From: Verrucomicrobiota bacterium
GTDB taxonomy: Bacteria; Chlamydiota; Chlamydiia; Chlamydiales; 2-12-FULL-49-11
DNA length: 32,259 bases
Direction: 5' to 3'
Assembly (NCBI GenBank): GCA_018240105.1
Contig: JAFEGE010000042.1
Coordinates: 1 to 32,259, forward strand
Below the pieces are notes generated by a model. It saw only the letters and a program-made list of their open reading frames with translations. It had not been told where the DNA came from and ran no database searches. Position 1 is the first letter of the stretch. Every line of letters begins with the position of its first letter. Below, piece after piece: positions 1 through 7,091 of this stretch. The position numbers and the translations under genes were made by a program.

Positions 1-3
1 ATT

Positions 4-123
4 TTTGAGCAGGTTTTCTAAGGAATTTTGAGAGCATATGTGTACATATGGTCGAAAAAATCCTTAAAAAAGATGCCAAAAAAAGGCATTTTAACAAGCG
101 AATGGGGTTTTGAAAGAAGTCTA
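4..123 (+). repeat. Left copy of a 120-bp structured repeat (inverted copy at the right end)
   Basis: This 120-bp stretch is identical, base for base by my reading, to the reverse complement of 32140-32259. A diverged copy in the same orientation lies at 6944-7068. Its centre is a dyad: two CATATG arms around a 4-base loop (35-50), flanked by outer arms of the type TAAGGAATTTT (19-29) and AAAAAATCCTTA (55-66) that pair imperfectly. A second hairpin follows at 70-92. No transposase or conserved coding frame is visible. It may be a short non-autonomous repeat, a structured RNA or a protein-binding site. Sequence identity ends sharply at 123. Confidence 0.9.
70..92 (-). terminator. Terminator-like hairpin inside the left repeat
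   Basis: Read on the minus strand this is AAAATGCC, a loop of seven T, then GGCATCTT followed by further T residues: an 8-bp stem with one G-T pair and a T tract. It lies downstream of the minus-strand map operon and could end its transcripts. The same hairpin in the right-hand repeat points outward on the plus strand. The middle copy has lost the pairing. Confidence 0.45.
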
Positions 124-159
124 TTAACTTACAAGAATTCAGTTGCTTTGATGCAACAA

Positions 160-182
160 AGCTATCTGCAGCAAAGATAGCT
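160..182 (-). terminator. Hairpin downstream of map
   Basis: AGCTATCT and AGATAGCT form a perfect 8-bp stem around a 7-base loop, about 37 bases past the map stop codon. A smaller stem, GTTGC/GCAAC (143-156), adjoins it. The T tract expected of an intrinsic terminator is poor on the minus strand, so this is a stable 3' structure of uncertain function. Confidence 0.35.
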
Positions 183-218
183 ATTTATTATATATTAAAT
201 TGAGAGAGCTCTCTAGTG

Positions 219-1106
219 TCAACTTCTTGGAGGAGAAAGCGTTAGGACTTCATAGCCAGTTGGCGTAATGAGGATCGTGTGCTCCCACTGAGCGCTGGGC
301 TTTCCGTCGATCGTGCGTGCGGTCCACTGATCCGATGCGATGACGGCCTCTTTTTTACCAACGTTGATCATCGGTTCGATGGTGAAGGTCATTCCGGGAG
401 CGAGGGGAATATCGGTCTTGTTACGGTGGTGGGGTATGTGAGGCGCCTCATGAAAACCGACGCCGACGCCGTGGCCTACAAAAAGATCTACGACGCTACA
501 ACCATTTTCTTCAGCACAGTCTGTGATGGCATCGCCAATTTCGTAGATGGGAAGACCCGGTTTTAAAATGCCGATAGCACGCATCAAGCAGTCATAAGAT
601 GTTTGCATCACTCTCTTTTTATCGGGAGAGAGGTTACCGATCGCTACCATAGCACTGCAGTCACCATAGTAGCCGTTTAAGATCGGAGAGACATCGATGT
701 TCAGGAAGTCGCCCTCTTTTAGGGGGGTGTCGTTTGGGATACCGTGGCAGATAACTTCATTAAGAGATGTGCAGATCGCTTTTGAAAAAGGGGGATCGCC
801 ATAGCCTAGGGGAGCGGGGATAGCCTTATGCTTTTTATGAAGCTCTACTGCTAGTTCATTTAATTGATTTGTCGTCACACCCTCTTTTGCAAAATCGCAA
901 AGCTCTTGGAGGATTTTGGCAGCGAGGTGACACGCTCTACGGATCCCTGTAATTTGCTCTTCGGTCTTAAGAAGAATATTGTACTGCTTCTTATACTGCT
1001 CTCGGAGAGCTTCAAAGGGAAGAGCTGTGTCTATGTGGGGCCAGTGGCACTTTTTCCATTTTGCGCCGCTACCACACCAGCAAGGATCATTACGTGAGAG
1101 GGTCAT
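219..1106 (-). CDS. map: Methionine aminopeptidase with N-terminal SEC-C zinc motif
   Basis: Removes the initiator methionine from new proteins in the cytoplasm. The 295-residue protein opens with a SEC-C motif, C9-W-C11 and C20-H21, which binds zinc in this family and is typical of chlamydial Map. The catalytic M24A domain follows. The metal ligands are readable: two Asp in NIDVSPILNGYYGDCS, His in the GHGVGVGFHEAPHIPHH segment, Glu in FTIEPMI and Glu in QWEHTI. The start is the ATG 9 bases after the truA stop, so the two genes are probably co-transcribed and coupled. A hairpin and the left repeat lie downstream. In C. trachomatis map also lies beside a marC-type gene, from memory. The call is secure. 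Confidence 0.96.
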   Translation of the reverse strand: MTLSRNDPCWCGSGAKWKKCHWPHIDTALPFEALREQYKKQYNILLKTEEQITGIRRACHLAAKILQELCDFAKEGVTTNQLNELAVELHKKHKAIPAPLGYGDPPFSKAICTSLNEVICHGIPNDTPLKEGDFLNIDVSPILNGYYGDCSAMVAIGNLSPDKKRVMQTSYDCLMRAIGILKPGLPIYEIGDAITDCAEENGCSVVDLFVGHGVGVGFHEAPHIPHHRNKTDIPLAPGMTFTIEPMINVGKKEAVIASDQWTARTIDGKPSAQWEHTILITPTGYEVLTLSPPRS

Positions 1107-1115
1107 GATATTATC

Positions 1116-1847
1116 TTAATAGATAACTTGTTTTAAAACAAGGCCTTCAGCCGGTGCTGAGACGCCCCCAAGAGATCGTTTTTTCTCTTGTAGCATACGC
1201 GAGATGATCTCTCTCTCGAGTTTGCCTTCGCCTATATAGACAAGAGTACCAACGATGTTACGCACCATTTTATAGAGAAAGCTCGTACCTTTAATGCAAA
1301 AGGTAAGGCCGTTTGGATTTTTATCGATCGTGATAGATAAAATCTCTGTAACAGTTTTTTTTACCTCTTTACGGTGGTTGGCGAAGGCTGAAAAATCATG
1401 GACCCCTAAAAGGTCAGAGCTTGCTAGGCGCATCGCTTCTAAAGAGAGCTCTTTGGGATAGTGCCAGAAAAAGGGGGCTTCTAGGGGGTAACAAACGGGG
1501 CGTGTGATGATCTTATAGTGATACTCCTTGGAGAGGGCATCAAGGGTTGGATGGAAGCTCTCTTTCTCTTCGCTAATCGAAAGGACACGAATATCGCGGG
1601 GGAGATAGCTATTTAAAGCAGCTACGATTTTAGGCAGTGGAACCGGTTTTAGAAAGGTAAAGGCGATTACCTGCCCCTCGGCATGGACCCCTCTATCGGT
1701 GCGGGAGGCAGAGGAGAGGGTAATTTTTTCTTGAGAGAGGCTAAAGAGAGCCTTTTCAAGCTCCTCTTCTATGCTAGGACCCTCTTTGGTCTTTTGCCAA
1801 CCAAAATAGGCTGTTCCTTCGTAGGCAACGATAATCTTCAATTTCAT
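1116..1847 (-). CDS. truA: tRNA pseudouridine(38-40) synthase TruA
   Basis: Isomerises uridines 38-40 in the anticodon arm of tRNAs to pseudouridine. At 243 residues it has the usual TruA length. The N-terminal IVAYEGTAYFGWQ segment and the catalytic motif ASRTDRGVHA, with the nucleophile Asp51, are intact. The C-terminal segment GTSFLYKMVRNIVGTLVYIG is the second TruA signature. It sits between marC (46-base gap upstream) and map (9-base gap downstream) in a minus-strand run. The 46-base gap holds only a small CCTCT/AGAGG hairpin. Confidence 0.96.
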   Translation of the reverse strand: MKLKIIVAYEGTAYFGWQKTKEGPSIEEELEKALFSLSQEKITLSSASRTDRGVHAEGQVIAFTFLKPVPLPKIVAALNSYLPRDIRVLSISEEKESFHPTLDALSKEYHYKIITRPVCYPLEAPFFWHYPKELSLEAMRLASSDLLGVHDFSAFANHRKEVKKTVTEILSITIDKNPNGLTFCIKGTSFLYKMVRNIVGTLVYIGEGKLEREIISRMLQEKKRSLGGVSAPAEGLVLKQVIY

Positions 1848-1893
1848 AGGAAGAGAGTATAACAGCCTCTAAGTTAAAAGAGGGAGAATCGTT

Positions 1894-2490
1894 TTAGAGA
1901 GATTTCTGGAAAATTCTTAGGCCGTTTAAAAACATATTGATAGCGAGTAGAATAAGAACGAGTCCCATCAGACGTTCGAGCGCCTTTAGACCACGCTCGC
2001 CAAGCCATTTTTGTAGATAGGTGGAGAGATAAAGAACAACGCTTGAGGCAAGCCAGGCGATAAATATGGATAAATAGAGCATCCAGATCGAGGGTACTTG
2101 TAGAGCGTAAATCATAACCGCTGCTAAGGTTGAAGGGCCTGCAATGAGAGGTACAGCTAAAGGAAAAATAAGGGGTTCGCCCTCGCCTGTAAAGGTATTA
2201 GCCATAGACCCTTTTTCTGGAAAAATCATCTTTACGGCCATGAGAAATAAGACGATAGCGCCGGCTAAAAAGATCGACTCTTTAGAGATTTCTAAAATTC
2301 TAAGAAAGCCTTCTCCTAGAAAAGCAAAGAGACAGATAGTAAAGAGGGCAATTAAGAGTTCACGCAAGAGGATAAAGCGTCTTTTTTTCTCGCCAAACTC
2401 TTTTAAGATAATAAGATAAATAGGAATGTTGCCGAAAGAGTCCATCAGAAGAAATAGCGTAAACGAGATCGAGAAAATCTGATCAAACAT
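1894..2490 (-). CDS. MarC-family inner membrane protein
   Basis: A 198-residue hydrophobic protein with about six membrane segments. It has the MarC hallmarks: an N-terminal LFLLMDSFGNIPIYL segment with the conserved D-x-x-G-N-x-P, and a central FPLAVPLIAGPSTLAAVM segment. MarC proteins are widespread, and their transported substrate is not established. The homologue in C. trachomatis (annotated YhgN) is next to map, matching the layout here. The phospholipase D-like gene ends 5 bases upstream. The ribosome binding site before the ATG is weak (AAAAGA), so translation may depend on the preceding gene. Confidence 0.92.
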   Translation of the reverse strand: MFDQIFSISFTLFLLMDSFGNIPIYLIILKEFGEKKRRFILLRELLIALFTICLFAFLGEGFLRILEISKESIFLAGAIVLFLMAVKMIFPEKGSMANTFTGEGEPLIFPLAVPLIAGPSTLAAVMIYALQVPSIWMLYLSIFIAWLASSVVLYLSTYLQKWLGERGLKALERLMGLVLILLAINMFLNGLRIFQKSL

Positions 2491-2495
2491 ATCTT

Positions 2496-3284
2496 TTAAC
2501 TAACAGAAGAGAATTTTTTGCAGCTATGAAAAAAGGTAAGAATTTTCTCAAATTGCTTAGGTGGTGGCTCTTTTAAAAAAAGAAGATACTCCTCGTTCTT
2601 TTCAAAGCCGGCTTTTGTCCAATTAGCTGAGCCTGTTACAAATGTATCATCTATAAGGGCGCATTTGTGGTGAAGTAGCCCCGGTCCTATATTTACAAAA
2701 ACAGGAACCCCTTTTTCTAAAAGAAGAGTCTTACTTTTTCTAGAGGCGCTCTTTGTTTGTTTGCGATCTAAAAAAATTTCGACTAAAACACCTCTTTCAT
2801 GGGCTTTTATAAGCTCCTCTGTAATAGAGGGGTGTGTAAAAGTGTATTGCGCTACATAGATTCTTTTTTTCGCATTTTGTAGGAGAGCTAAAAGAGTTAG
2901 AAGAGCCTCTTTTTTATGGGTTGGTAGGGGGTAGTAGGTAATATTGTTACTTTGCCATATCTTTTCTTCTAAAACCGCTTTGACAAGGGAGGGAGAGTAA
3001 AGGGAGATAAGGTTATTTTTATGTAGATGAAAGGCTGAGGGGGTAATATTGGTAGAGCCGAGAAGGAGGAGATCCTTATCTATAAGTAGGATCTTACGAT
3101 GCATGAGAGAGCTTTTTTTGTGCGGATAGAGCGTAATGTTTTTTGGAAGGATGTTTCGCTCTTTAGCATCTAAAGCTACATGGACAGAGACACCTTGTTC
3201 GTGGCTTTTTGCTAAAAGAGAGGCGATGTCGAGATCGGTAATGCCAAAGCTAGAGAGGAAAAGAAATTCTTTGGCTTGGCCCAA
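2496..3284 (-). CDS. Phospholipase D-like protein with two HKD motifs
   Basis: Member of the phospholipase D superfamily, which hydrolyses phosphodiester bonds in lipids or nucleic acids. Two catalytic motifs are intact: HRKILLID followed by GSTN, and HHKCALID followed by GSAN. The coordinates start at an in-frame TTG (3284), which is unlikely to be the true start. The same frame stays open for another 62 codons to 3470 and there encodes a basic segment, a hydrophobic membrane segment (KGICLLGWISFIFYYI) and a typical PLD lead-in (TYTLYFSELGDDLKYLLAKA). No ATG, GTG or TTG occurs in that extension; the first candidate is ATT at 3470, inside rpmB. Full length would be about 324 residues. The rpmB-PLD neighbourhood matches CT084-CT086 of C. 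trachomatis as I remember it. Confidence 0.88.
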   Translation of the reverse strand: MGQAKEFLFLSSFGITDLDIASLLAKSHEQGVSVHVALDAKERNILPKNITLYPHKKSSLMHRKILLIDKDLLLLGSTNITPSAFHLHKNNLISLYSPSLVKAVLEEKIWQSNNITYYPLPTHKKEALLTLLALLQNAKKRIYVAQYTFTHPSITEELIKAHERGVLVEIFLDRKQTKSASRKSKTLLLEKGVPVFVNIGPGLLHHKCALIDDTFVTGSANWTKAGFEKNEEYLLFLKEPPPKQFEKILTFFHSCKKFSSVS

Positions 3285-3451
3285 AGCTTTTGCAAGTAAA
3301 TATTTTAGATCGTCGCCGAGTTCAGAGAAGTAAAGAGTGTAGGTCTCTTCCTTTTGAGGGAAAGATGTGGAGAGAGAGGTGGTTATATAATAAAAAATAA
3401 AAGATATCCATCCGAGGAGACAGATACCCTTTATAAGAAATTCTACAACTC

Positions 3452-3709
3452 TTAACCTAAGCGCTTTAATGTTTTATCGAGGCCCACTTTATCGATGATG
3501 CGTAGGGCGTGCGCAGAGACTTTCAATGTGATGAATTTTTTTTGAGCAGCTGACCATAAACGCTGTACGAATAAATTTGGACGGTGCTGTCTTTTGCTGG
3601 AACCTGTGATTTTAAGGCCGATCCCTTTTTGCTTTTTGGCAATACCACGGTAGCAATAAGTTCTACCTTTTCCAAACCGTTTCCCTGTAACTTCACAAAC
3701 ACGTGACAT
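3452..3709 (-). CDS. rpmB: 50S ribosomal protein L28
   Basis: An 85-residue structural protein of the large ribosomal subunit. The sequence opens with SRVCEVTGKRFGKGR and continues with the basic L28 core (RQHRPNLF, then the FITLKVSAHALR segment). I chose the ATG at 3707-3709 rather than an ATG 11 codons upstream, because the family begins here and an AAGG ribosome binding site sits 7-8 bases before it. The 3' end overlaps the open frame of the phospholipase D gene by 19 bases in another frame, so the two are probably in one transcript. Confidence 0.93.
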   Translation of the reverse strand: MSRVCEVTGKRFGKGRTYCYRGIAKKQKGIGLKITGSSKRQHRPNLFVQRLWSAAQKKFITLKVSAHALRIIDKVGLDKTLKRLG

Positions 3710-3801
3710 AAAAAAACCTTTTTTCCCATGAGGATAGCACACTATCTACAAAACATACAATAAAATAGTTGTGAAATAAGAGACTAGGATATGATAAAAG
3801 A

Positions 3802-5397
3802 ATGGATGAGATCGACACGCAGAAGTCTGTTTCCAAATCTGCTGCACATTTTATTACAGGAACTTTTATCAGCCGCTTTACAGGGATGATAAGAGACCTT
3901 TGTATGGCCTATTTTTACGGCACTTCACCTGCCGTAGCCGCATTTTTAATCGCTTTTCGCCTTTCAAATTTATTGAGACGTCTTTTAGGCGAAGGGGCTC
4001 TTCTCAACGGGTTTATACCTTTTTTTGAAGCTAAACGTAAGGAAAGCCCTAAACGAGCGGCCGAATTTTTTAGAGACCTCTTTTGGTCCCTCTCAATTAT
4101 TGTTATTTTAATTTTAATTGGGGCAGAGATTCTTCTTGTGACCTTCTTAATTTTTTCCGATATCAGCCCCGGCGCCCGTGAGATTATGCAAATGACGGCC
4201 GTTATGTTGCCCGGAATCTTTTTCATATGCCAATTTGGCTTATCGATGGCCCTCTTAGAGTGTGAAAGAAACTTTTTTATTCCAGGCGTTGCGCCGGTTG
4301 CTTTTAATATCGTGTGGATTGCAGCGATCTTTCTCTTTCATAATTTTTCCCCCTTCAGCGCTATGCTCGGTATCTCTACTTCTATTGTGATGGCATTTTT
4401 TCTCCAGTGGTGGGTAACTATTCCCCATGTTAGAAACTATATCCAGCAGTTTCTCTCCTGGCGAGAGTGGATGACGCCACATATTTTTGCCCCCGAATTG
4501 AAAAATATGGTCTCTCCACTTCTCTTTGGAGTTGTAGGGGTTGCAGCGATGCAAATCAATAGCGCCTTTGATATCATTATTGCTCGATTTGCCTCTTTAG
4601 AGGGGCCGGCTTACTTAAGCTATGCCCATCGCTTGCAGCAGCTTCCGCTCGCACTCTTTGGGATTGCGATCGCCTCGGCCTTATTACCGCCCTTTACTAG
4701 AGCTGTAAAAGAGGAGAATCATGAAAGGTTTAAATCACTCTTATCCTTTGGATTACTACGTACCTATAGCCTTCTTTTTCCAGGAACCATTGCAATCTTT
4801 GTTTTAGGATGCGCCTCTGTTAATCTCTTATATGGACGCGGCCTTTTCACAAATGTATCAACCATACACACAACGCTTTGCCTTTGGGGCTATGGTATCG
4901 GTCTGGTGCCAGCGGCTTTTGTTCTCCTTTTGGCTCCAGCCTACTACGCAAGGCGAGATTTTTGGACGCCAACCCTTGGCTCTATTTTAAGCGTCTTAGT
5001 CAATTTCGTCTTAAATTTGCTTATGGTATTTGTCCTTCACTTTGGTGAGATGAGCATTGCTTTATGTACGAGCATTACAGCCTTTATCAACATGCAGTTT
5101 CTTCTAAAACGTCTTCCTATCCCGATCATCCAAGAGCTGTTACCGACGTTTAAAAAGATAACAATCGCCTCTTTAACGGCTGGGCTTTGTGTTTTATGTA
5201 TGGGCTATTTTTATTTTCATGACCCCTCTTTTGTTATCTTCTTTCAAAAGACGGAGATGCATTTTCCAAGGCTCTTTTTAGAGCAGATGCAACATTTTGT
5301 CGTTTTAACCTCTCTTTTTGCCCTTGTCTTCCTTATTTCCTGCTATATCCTCAAAGTAGAGGAAGTGTTACAATTTGTTCGCATAAAAAGGAAGTAG
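3802..5397 (+). CDS. murJ: Lipid II flippase MurJ (MviN family)
   Basis: Moves the peptidoglycan precursor lipid II across the inner membrane. The 531-residue protein has about 14 hydrophobic segments. The N-terminal MurJ signature is clear: TGTFISRFTGMIRDLCMAYF, then FRLSNLLRRLLGEGALLNGFIPFF, including the conserved Arg-rich loop. The mid-protein segment SYAHRLQQLPLALFGIAIAS is also typical. It fits the small amount of division-associated peptidoglycan that chlamydiae make. The start is ATG 3802; a nearby ATG at 3791 is out of frame. The stop codon directly abuts the ATG of the carbonic anhydrase, so the two are probably one operon. Confidence 0.95.
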   Translation: MDEIDTQKSVSKSAAHFITGTFISRFTGMIRDLCMAYFYGTSPAVAAFLIAFRLSNLLRRLLGEGALLNGFIPFFEAKRKESPKRAAEFFRDLFWSLSIIVILILIGAEILLVTFLIFSDISPGAREIMQMTAVMLPGIFFICQFGLSMALLECERNFFIPGVAPVAFNIVWIAAIFLFHNFSPFSAMLGISTSIVMAFFLQWWVTIPHVRNYIQQFLSWREWMTPHIFAPELKNMVSPLLFGVVGVAAMQINSAFDIIIARFASLEGPAYLSYAHRLQQLPLALFGIAIASALLPPFTRAVKEENHERFKSLLSFGLLRTYSLLFPGTIAIFVLGCASVNLLYGRGLFTNVSTIHTTLCLWGYGIGLVPAAFVLLLAPAYYARRDFWTPTLGSILSVLVNFVLNLLMVFVLHFGEMSIALCTSITAFINMQFLLKRLPIPIIQELLPTFKKITIASLTAGLCVLCMGYFYFHDPSFVIFFQKTEMHFPRLFLEQMQHFVVLTSLFALVFLISCYILKVEEVLQFVRIKRK

Positions 5398-6051
5398 ATG
5401 CGAAAACTCATTCAGGGGATTGTAGAGTTTAGAAAGGGGCTTACTAAAGAAAGAAGAGCTCTTTTTGCCAAGCTTGCTCTTGGCCAAAAGCCTGATACTC
5501 TTTTTATTGCCTGTTCTGATAGCCGCGTTGTGCCAAATCTTTTTGCCTCAACCAATCCGGGTGATGTCTTTGTTTTAAGAAATATCGGCAATCTTATTCC
5601 CTCTTCTACTTCAGAAGAGGACAATAGCGCCCAAGCTGTTATCGAGTTCGCAACCTTTGCCTTAAAGGTTTCAGATATAATTGTTTGCGGTCATTCTGAG
5701 TGTGGAGCCATGAAAGCTCTTTGTAGCGGAATCGATACGGTCTCTTGCCCCCATCTCAAATGCTGGTTAAAGCATGGAGAGGGAGCTGTAAAGAGAGTCC
5801 GCGAAGGTTTTACAATAACTCCTCATCTATCCGAAGATAATCAAATCTCGCAGGTAAATGTCCTTGAGCAGATGAGGCATATTAGTGAGTATCCTTTCAT
5901 TAAAAAGCTCGTAGACAAAGGTAAGTTACGCATCCACGGCTGGTGGTTTGATATCGCAGAAGCCGATGTCTACTGCTATGAGAAAGAAGAAAACAAGTTT
6001 GTTCTTATCGATGAGAAAGAGGCTGAGGCCATCCTGACAAGACTTGGCTAA
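5398..6051 (+). CDS. Beta-class carbonic anhydrase
   Basis: Interconverts CO2 and bicarbonate. The 217-residue protein has the full beta-class zinc site: Cys39 with the Asp41/Arg43 dyad in ACSDSR, and His99 and Cys102 in CGHSECGAM. The conserved RNIGNLIP segment is present, and the C-terminal HGWWFDIAEADVY matches the family end. The ribosome binding site AGGAAG lies inside the end of murJ, with no bases between the genes. The last 47 bases overlap the 3' end of the oppositely oriented ParB-like gene. Confidence 0.95.
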   Translation: MRKLIQGIVEFRKGLTKERRALFAKLALGQKPDTLFIACSDSRVVPNLFASTNPGDVFVLRNIGNLIPSSTSEEDNSAQAVIEFATFALKVSDIIVCGHSECGAMKALCSGIDTVSCPHLKCWLKHGEGAVKRVREGFTITPHLSEDNQISQVNVLEQMRHISEYPFIKKLVDKGKLRIHGWWFDIAEADVYCYEKEENKFVLIDEKEAEAILTRLG

Positions 6052-6805
6052 GCTCTAGTTCGGTATAGTGCAGCCGCTCTTTAACAAGACGTAACTTTGG
6101 GATCTTTGCTTCTTCTAAAACCTTACGAGCTTTTTCTACAAAGGCATCAGACGGTGTATCGCCCATTTCATAAGGATAAACGATACCTGCTTTATAGAGA
6201 GCATCGGCGATCATAAATTCTATGAAAGGAGTGTCTTTACCGACTTTGATCCAAAGAGGATAGATAGCTCCTGTTGATACCGATAAATCATCGAGCATAG
6301 GGTATTTTCTACCCGCTATAGCAGCAAAAAATCGATTGGAATCGTCTTGAAGTTTTCCAAAATCGTGAGAGGGGATAAGACGGTTACCATCGATATCATA
6401 GGGGTAGGCAAGACCCTCTTTTTCGGCTCTCTTCCAAAACTCTTCCTCAGAAAGAGAGGAAAAATCAGCTACCACTCTTACTGGGATCGATTTTGCTTCT
6501 AACCCAACGCTTGCTAAAAGATCGTGGTGACCATCGACTAAGACATAACCGAAAGAGCTCTTCATGACAGGGAGAGCTTCTTTTGAGGAGAGAGCGCTTT
6601 CTCCATTATGGTAAGAAAGCTCCCATCTTTTTTCCAATTCGTTCCAAGTAGCAGCACCACTCTTTATCTTTTTCCGAATCTTCTCTTTTACATTTTGTGA
6701 AGAGTAGCGGAGCTGTGAAGGGAAGAGTTCAGAAATTTCAAGATAGAAAATATCAGCTTGTAAAAGAGATAGACTAGAGAAAAAAAGAAGGATCCAATAC
6801 AGCAT
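6005..6805 (-). CDS. Exported ParB-like nuclease-fold protein (ParBc_2 type)
   Basis: The 266-residue protein starts with a clear signal peptide (LYWILLFFSSLSLLQA). It then has a ParB-like domain: DIFYLEISELFPSQ, and YVLVDGHHDLLA, where the DGHH motif is the core of the ParBc_2/sulfiredoxin-like fold, with VPVRVVADF-type strands after it. The family is annotated as a putative nuclease, but no activity can be claimed. Export makes a role in chromosome partitioning unlikely. No good ribosome binding site precedes the ATG. The 3' end overlaps the carbonic anhydrase tail to tail by 47 bases. The DGHH call is firm; the function is unknown. Confidence 0.78.
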   Translation of the reverse strand: MLYWILLFFSSLSLLQADIFYLEISELFPSQLRYSSQNVKEKIRKKIKSGAATWNELEKRWELSYHNGESALSSKEALPVMKSSFGYVLVDGHHDLLASVGLEAKSIPVRVVADFSSLSEEEFWKRAEKEGLAYPYDIDGNRLIPSHDFGKLQDDSNRFFAAIAGRKYPMLDDLSVSTGAIYPLWIKVGKDTPFIEFMIADALYKAGIVYPYEMGDTPSDAFVEKARKVLEEAKIPKLRLVKERLHYTELELSQVLSGWPQPLSHR

Positions 6806-6943
6806 GAGGAGGAGTATAATTTTTTCTTTTTAGAAAAGCTACTCATTTAGACCGTACAAAAAAGAGGTGCAAAAAAGTAGGAGAAAAGTGTAAAAAAAAA
6901 TTAGACCTATTTGCGGAACTCGCTTTGCTTGGAAAAATGAGCT

Positions 6944-7068
6944 ATTTTTGAGCAGATTTTTTCAGGAATTTTGAGGGCATATGCATGCATATGGTCGAAA
7001 AATTGCTTAAAAAAGGTGCAGAAAAGAGGCATTTTAACAAGCAAATGGAGTTTCGCGAAGAGGTTTAT
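6944..7068 (+). repeat. Diverged internal copy of the end repeat
   Basis: Same orientation as the left repeat, roughly 85% identical in a manual ungapped alignment over about 105 bases. The central CATATG arms are conserved and the 4-base centre is changed so that CATATGCATGCATATG is a perfect 16-bp palindrome (6979-6994). The outer arms differ in sequence but still pair to a similar extent. The terminator-like hairpin of the end copies is broken here. The copy lies between the divergent ParB-like gene and sthA, ending about 24 bases before the sthA start, so it would fall in the sthA leader or promoter. Confidence 0.85.
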
Positions 7069-7091
7069 TTTCGTCTCTATAAAAAGGCGCC

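Noticed and set aside
9..113. Small open frame through the repeat (ATGGTCGAAAAA...), present in left and middle copies with similar peptides
   Set aside because: Differences between the copies fall almost equally on codon positions 1, 2 and 3, the frame ends at different places, and there is no ribosome binding site. The resemblance follows from nucleotide identity of the repeat.
279..566. Plus-strand open frames opposite map
   Set aside because: They are antisense to a well-supported enzyme, and no motifs are seen.
3785..3801. Promoter for murJ from TATGAT at about 3789
   Set aside because: It is only a few bases from the start codon, leaving no room for a leader.
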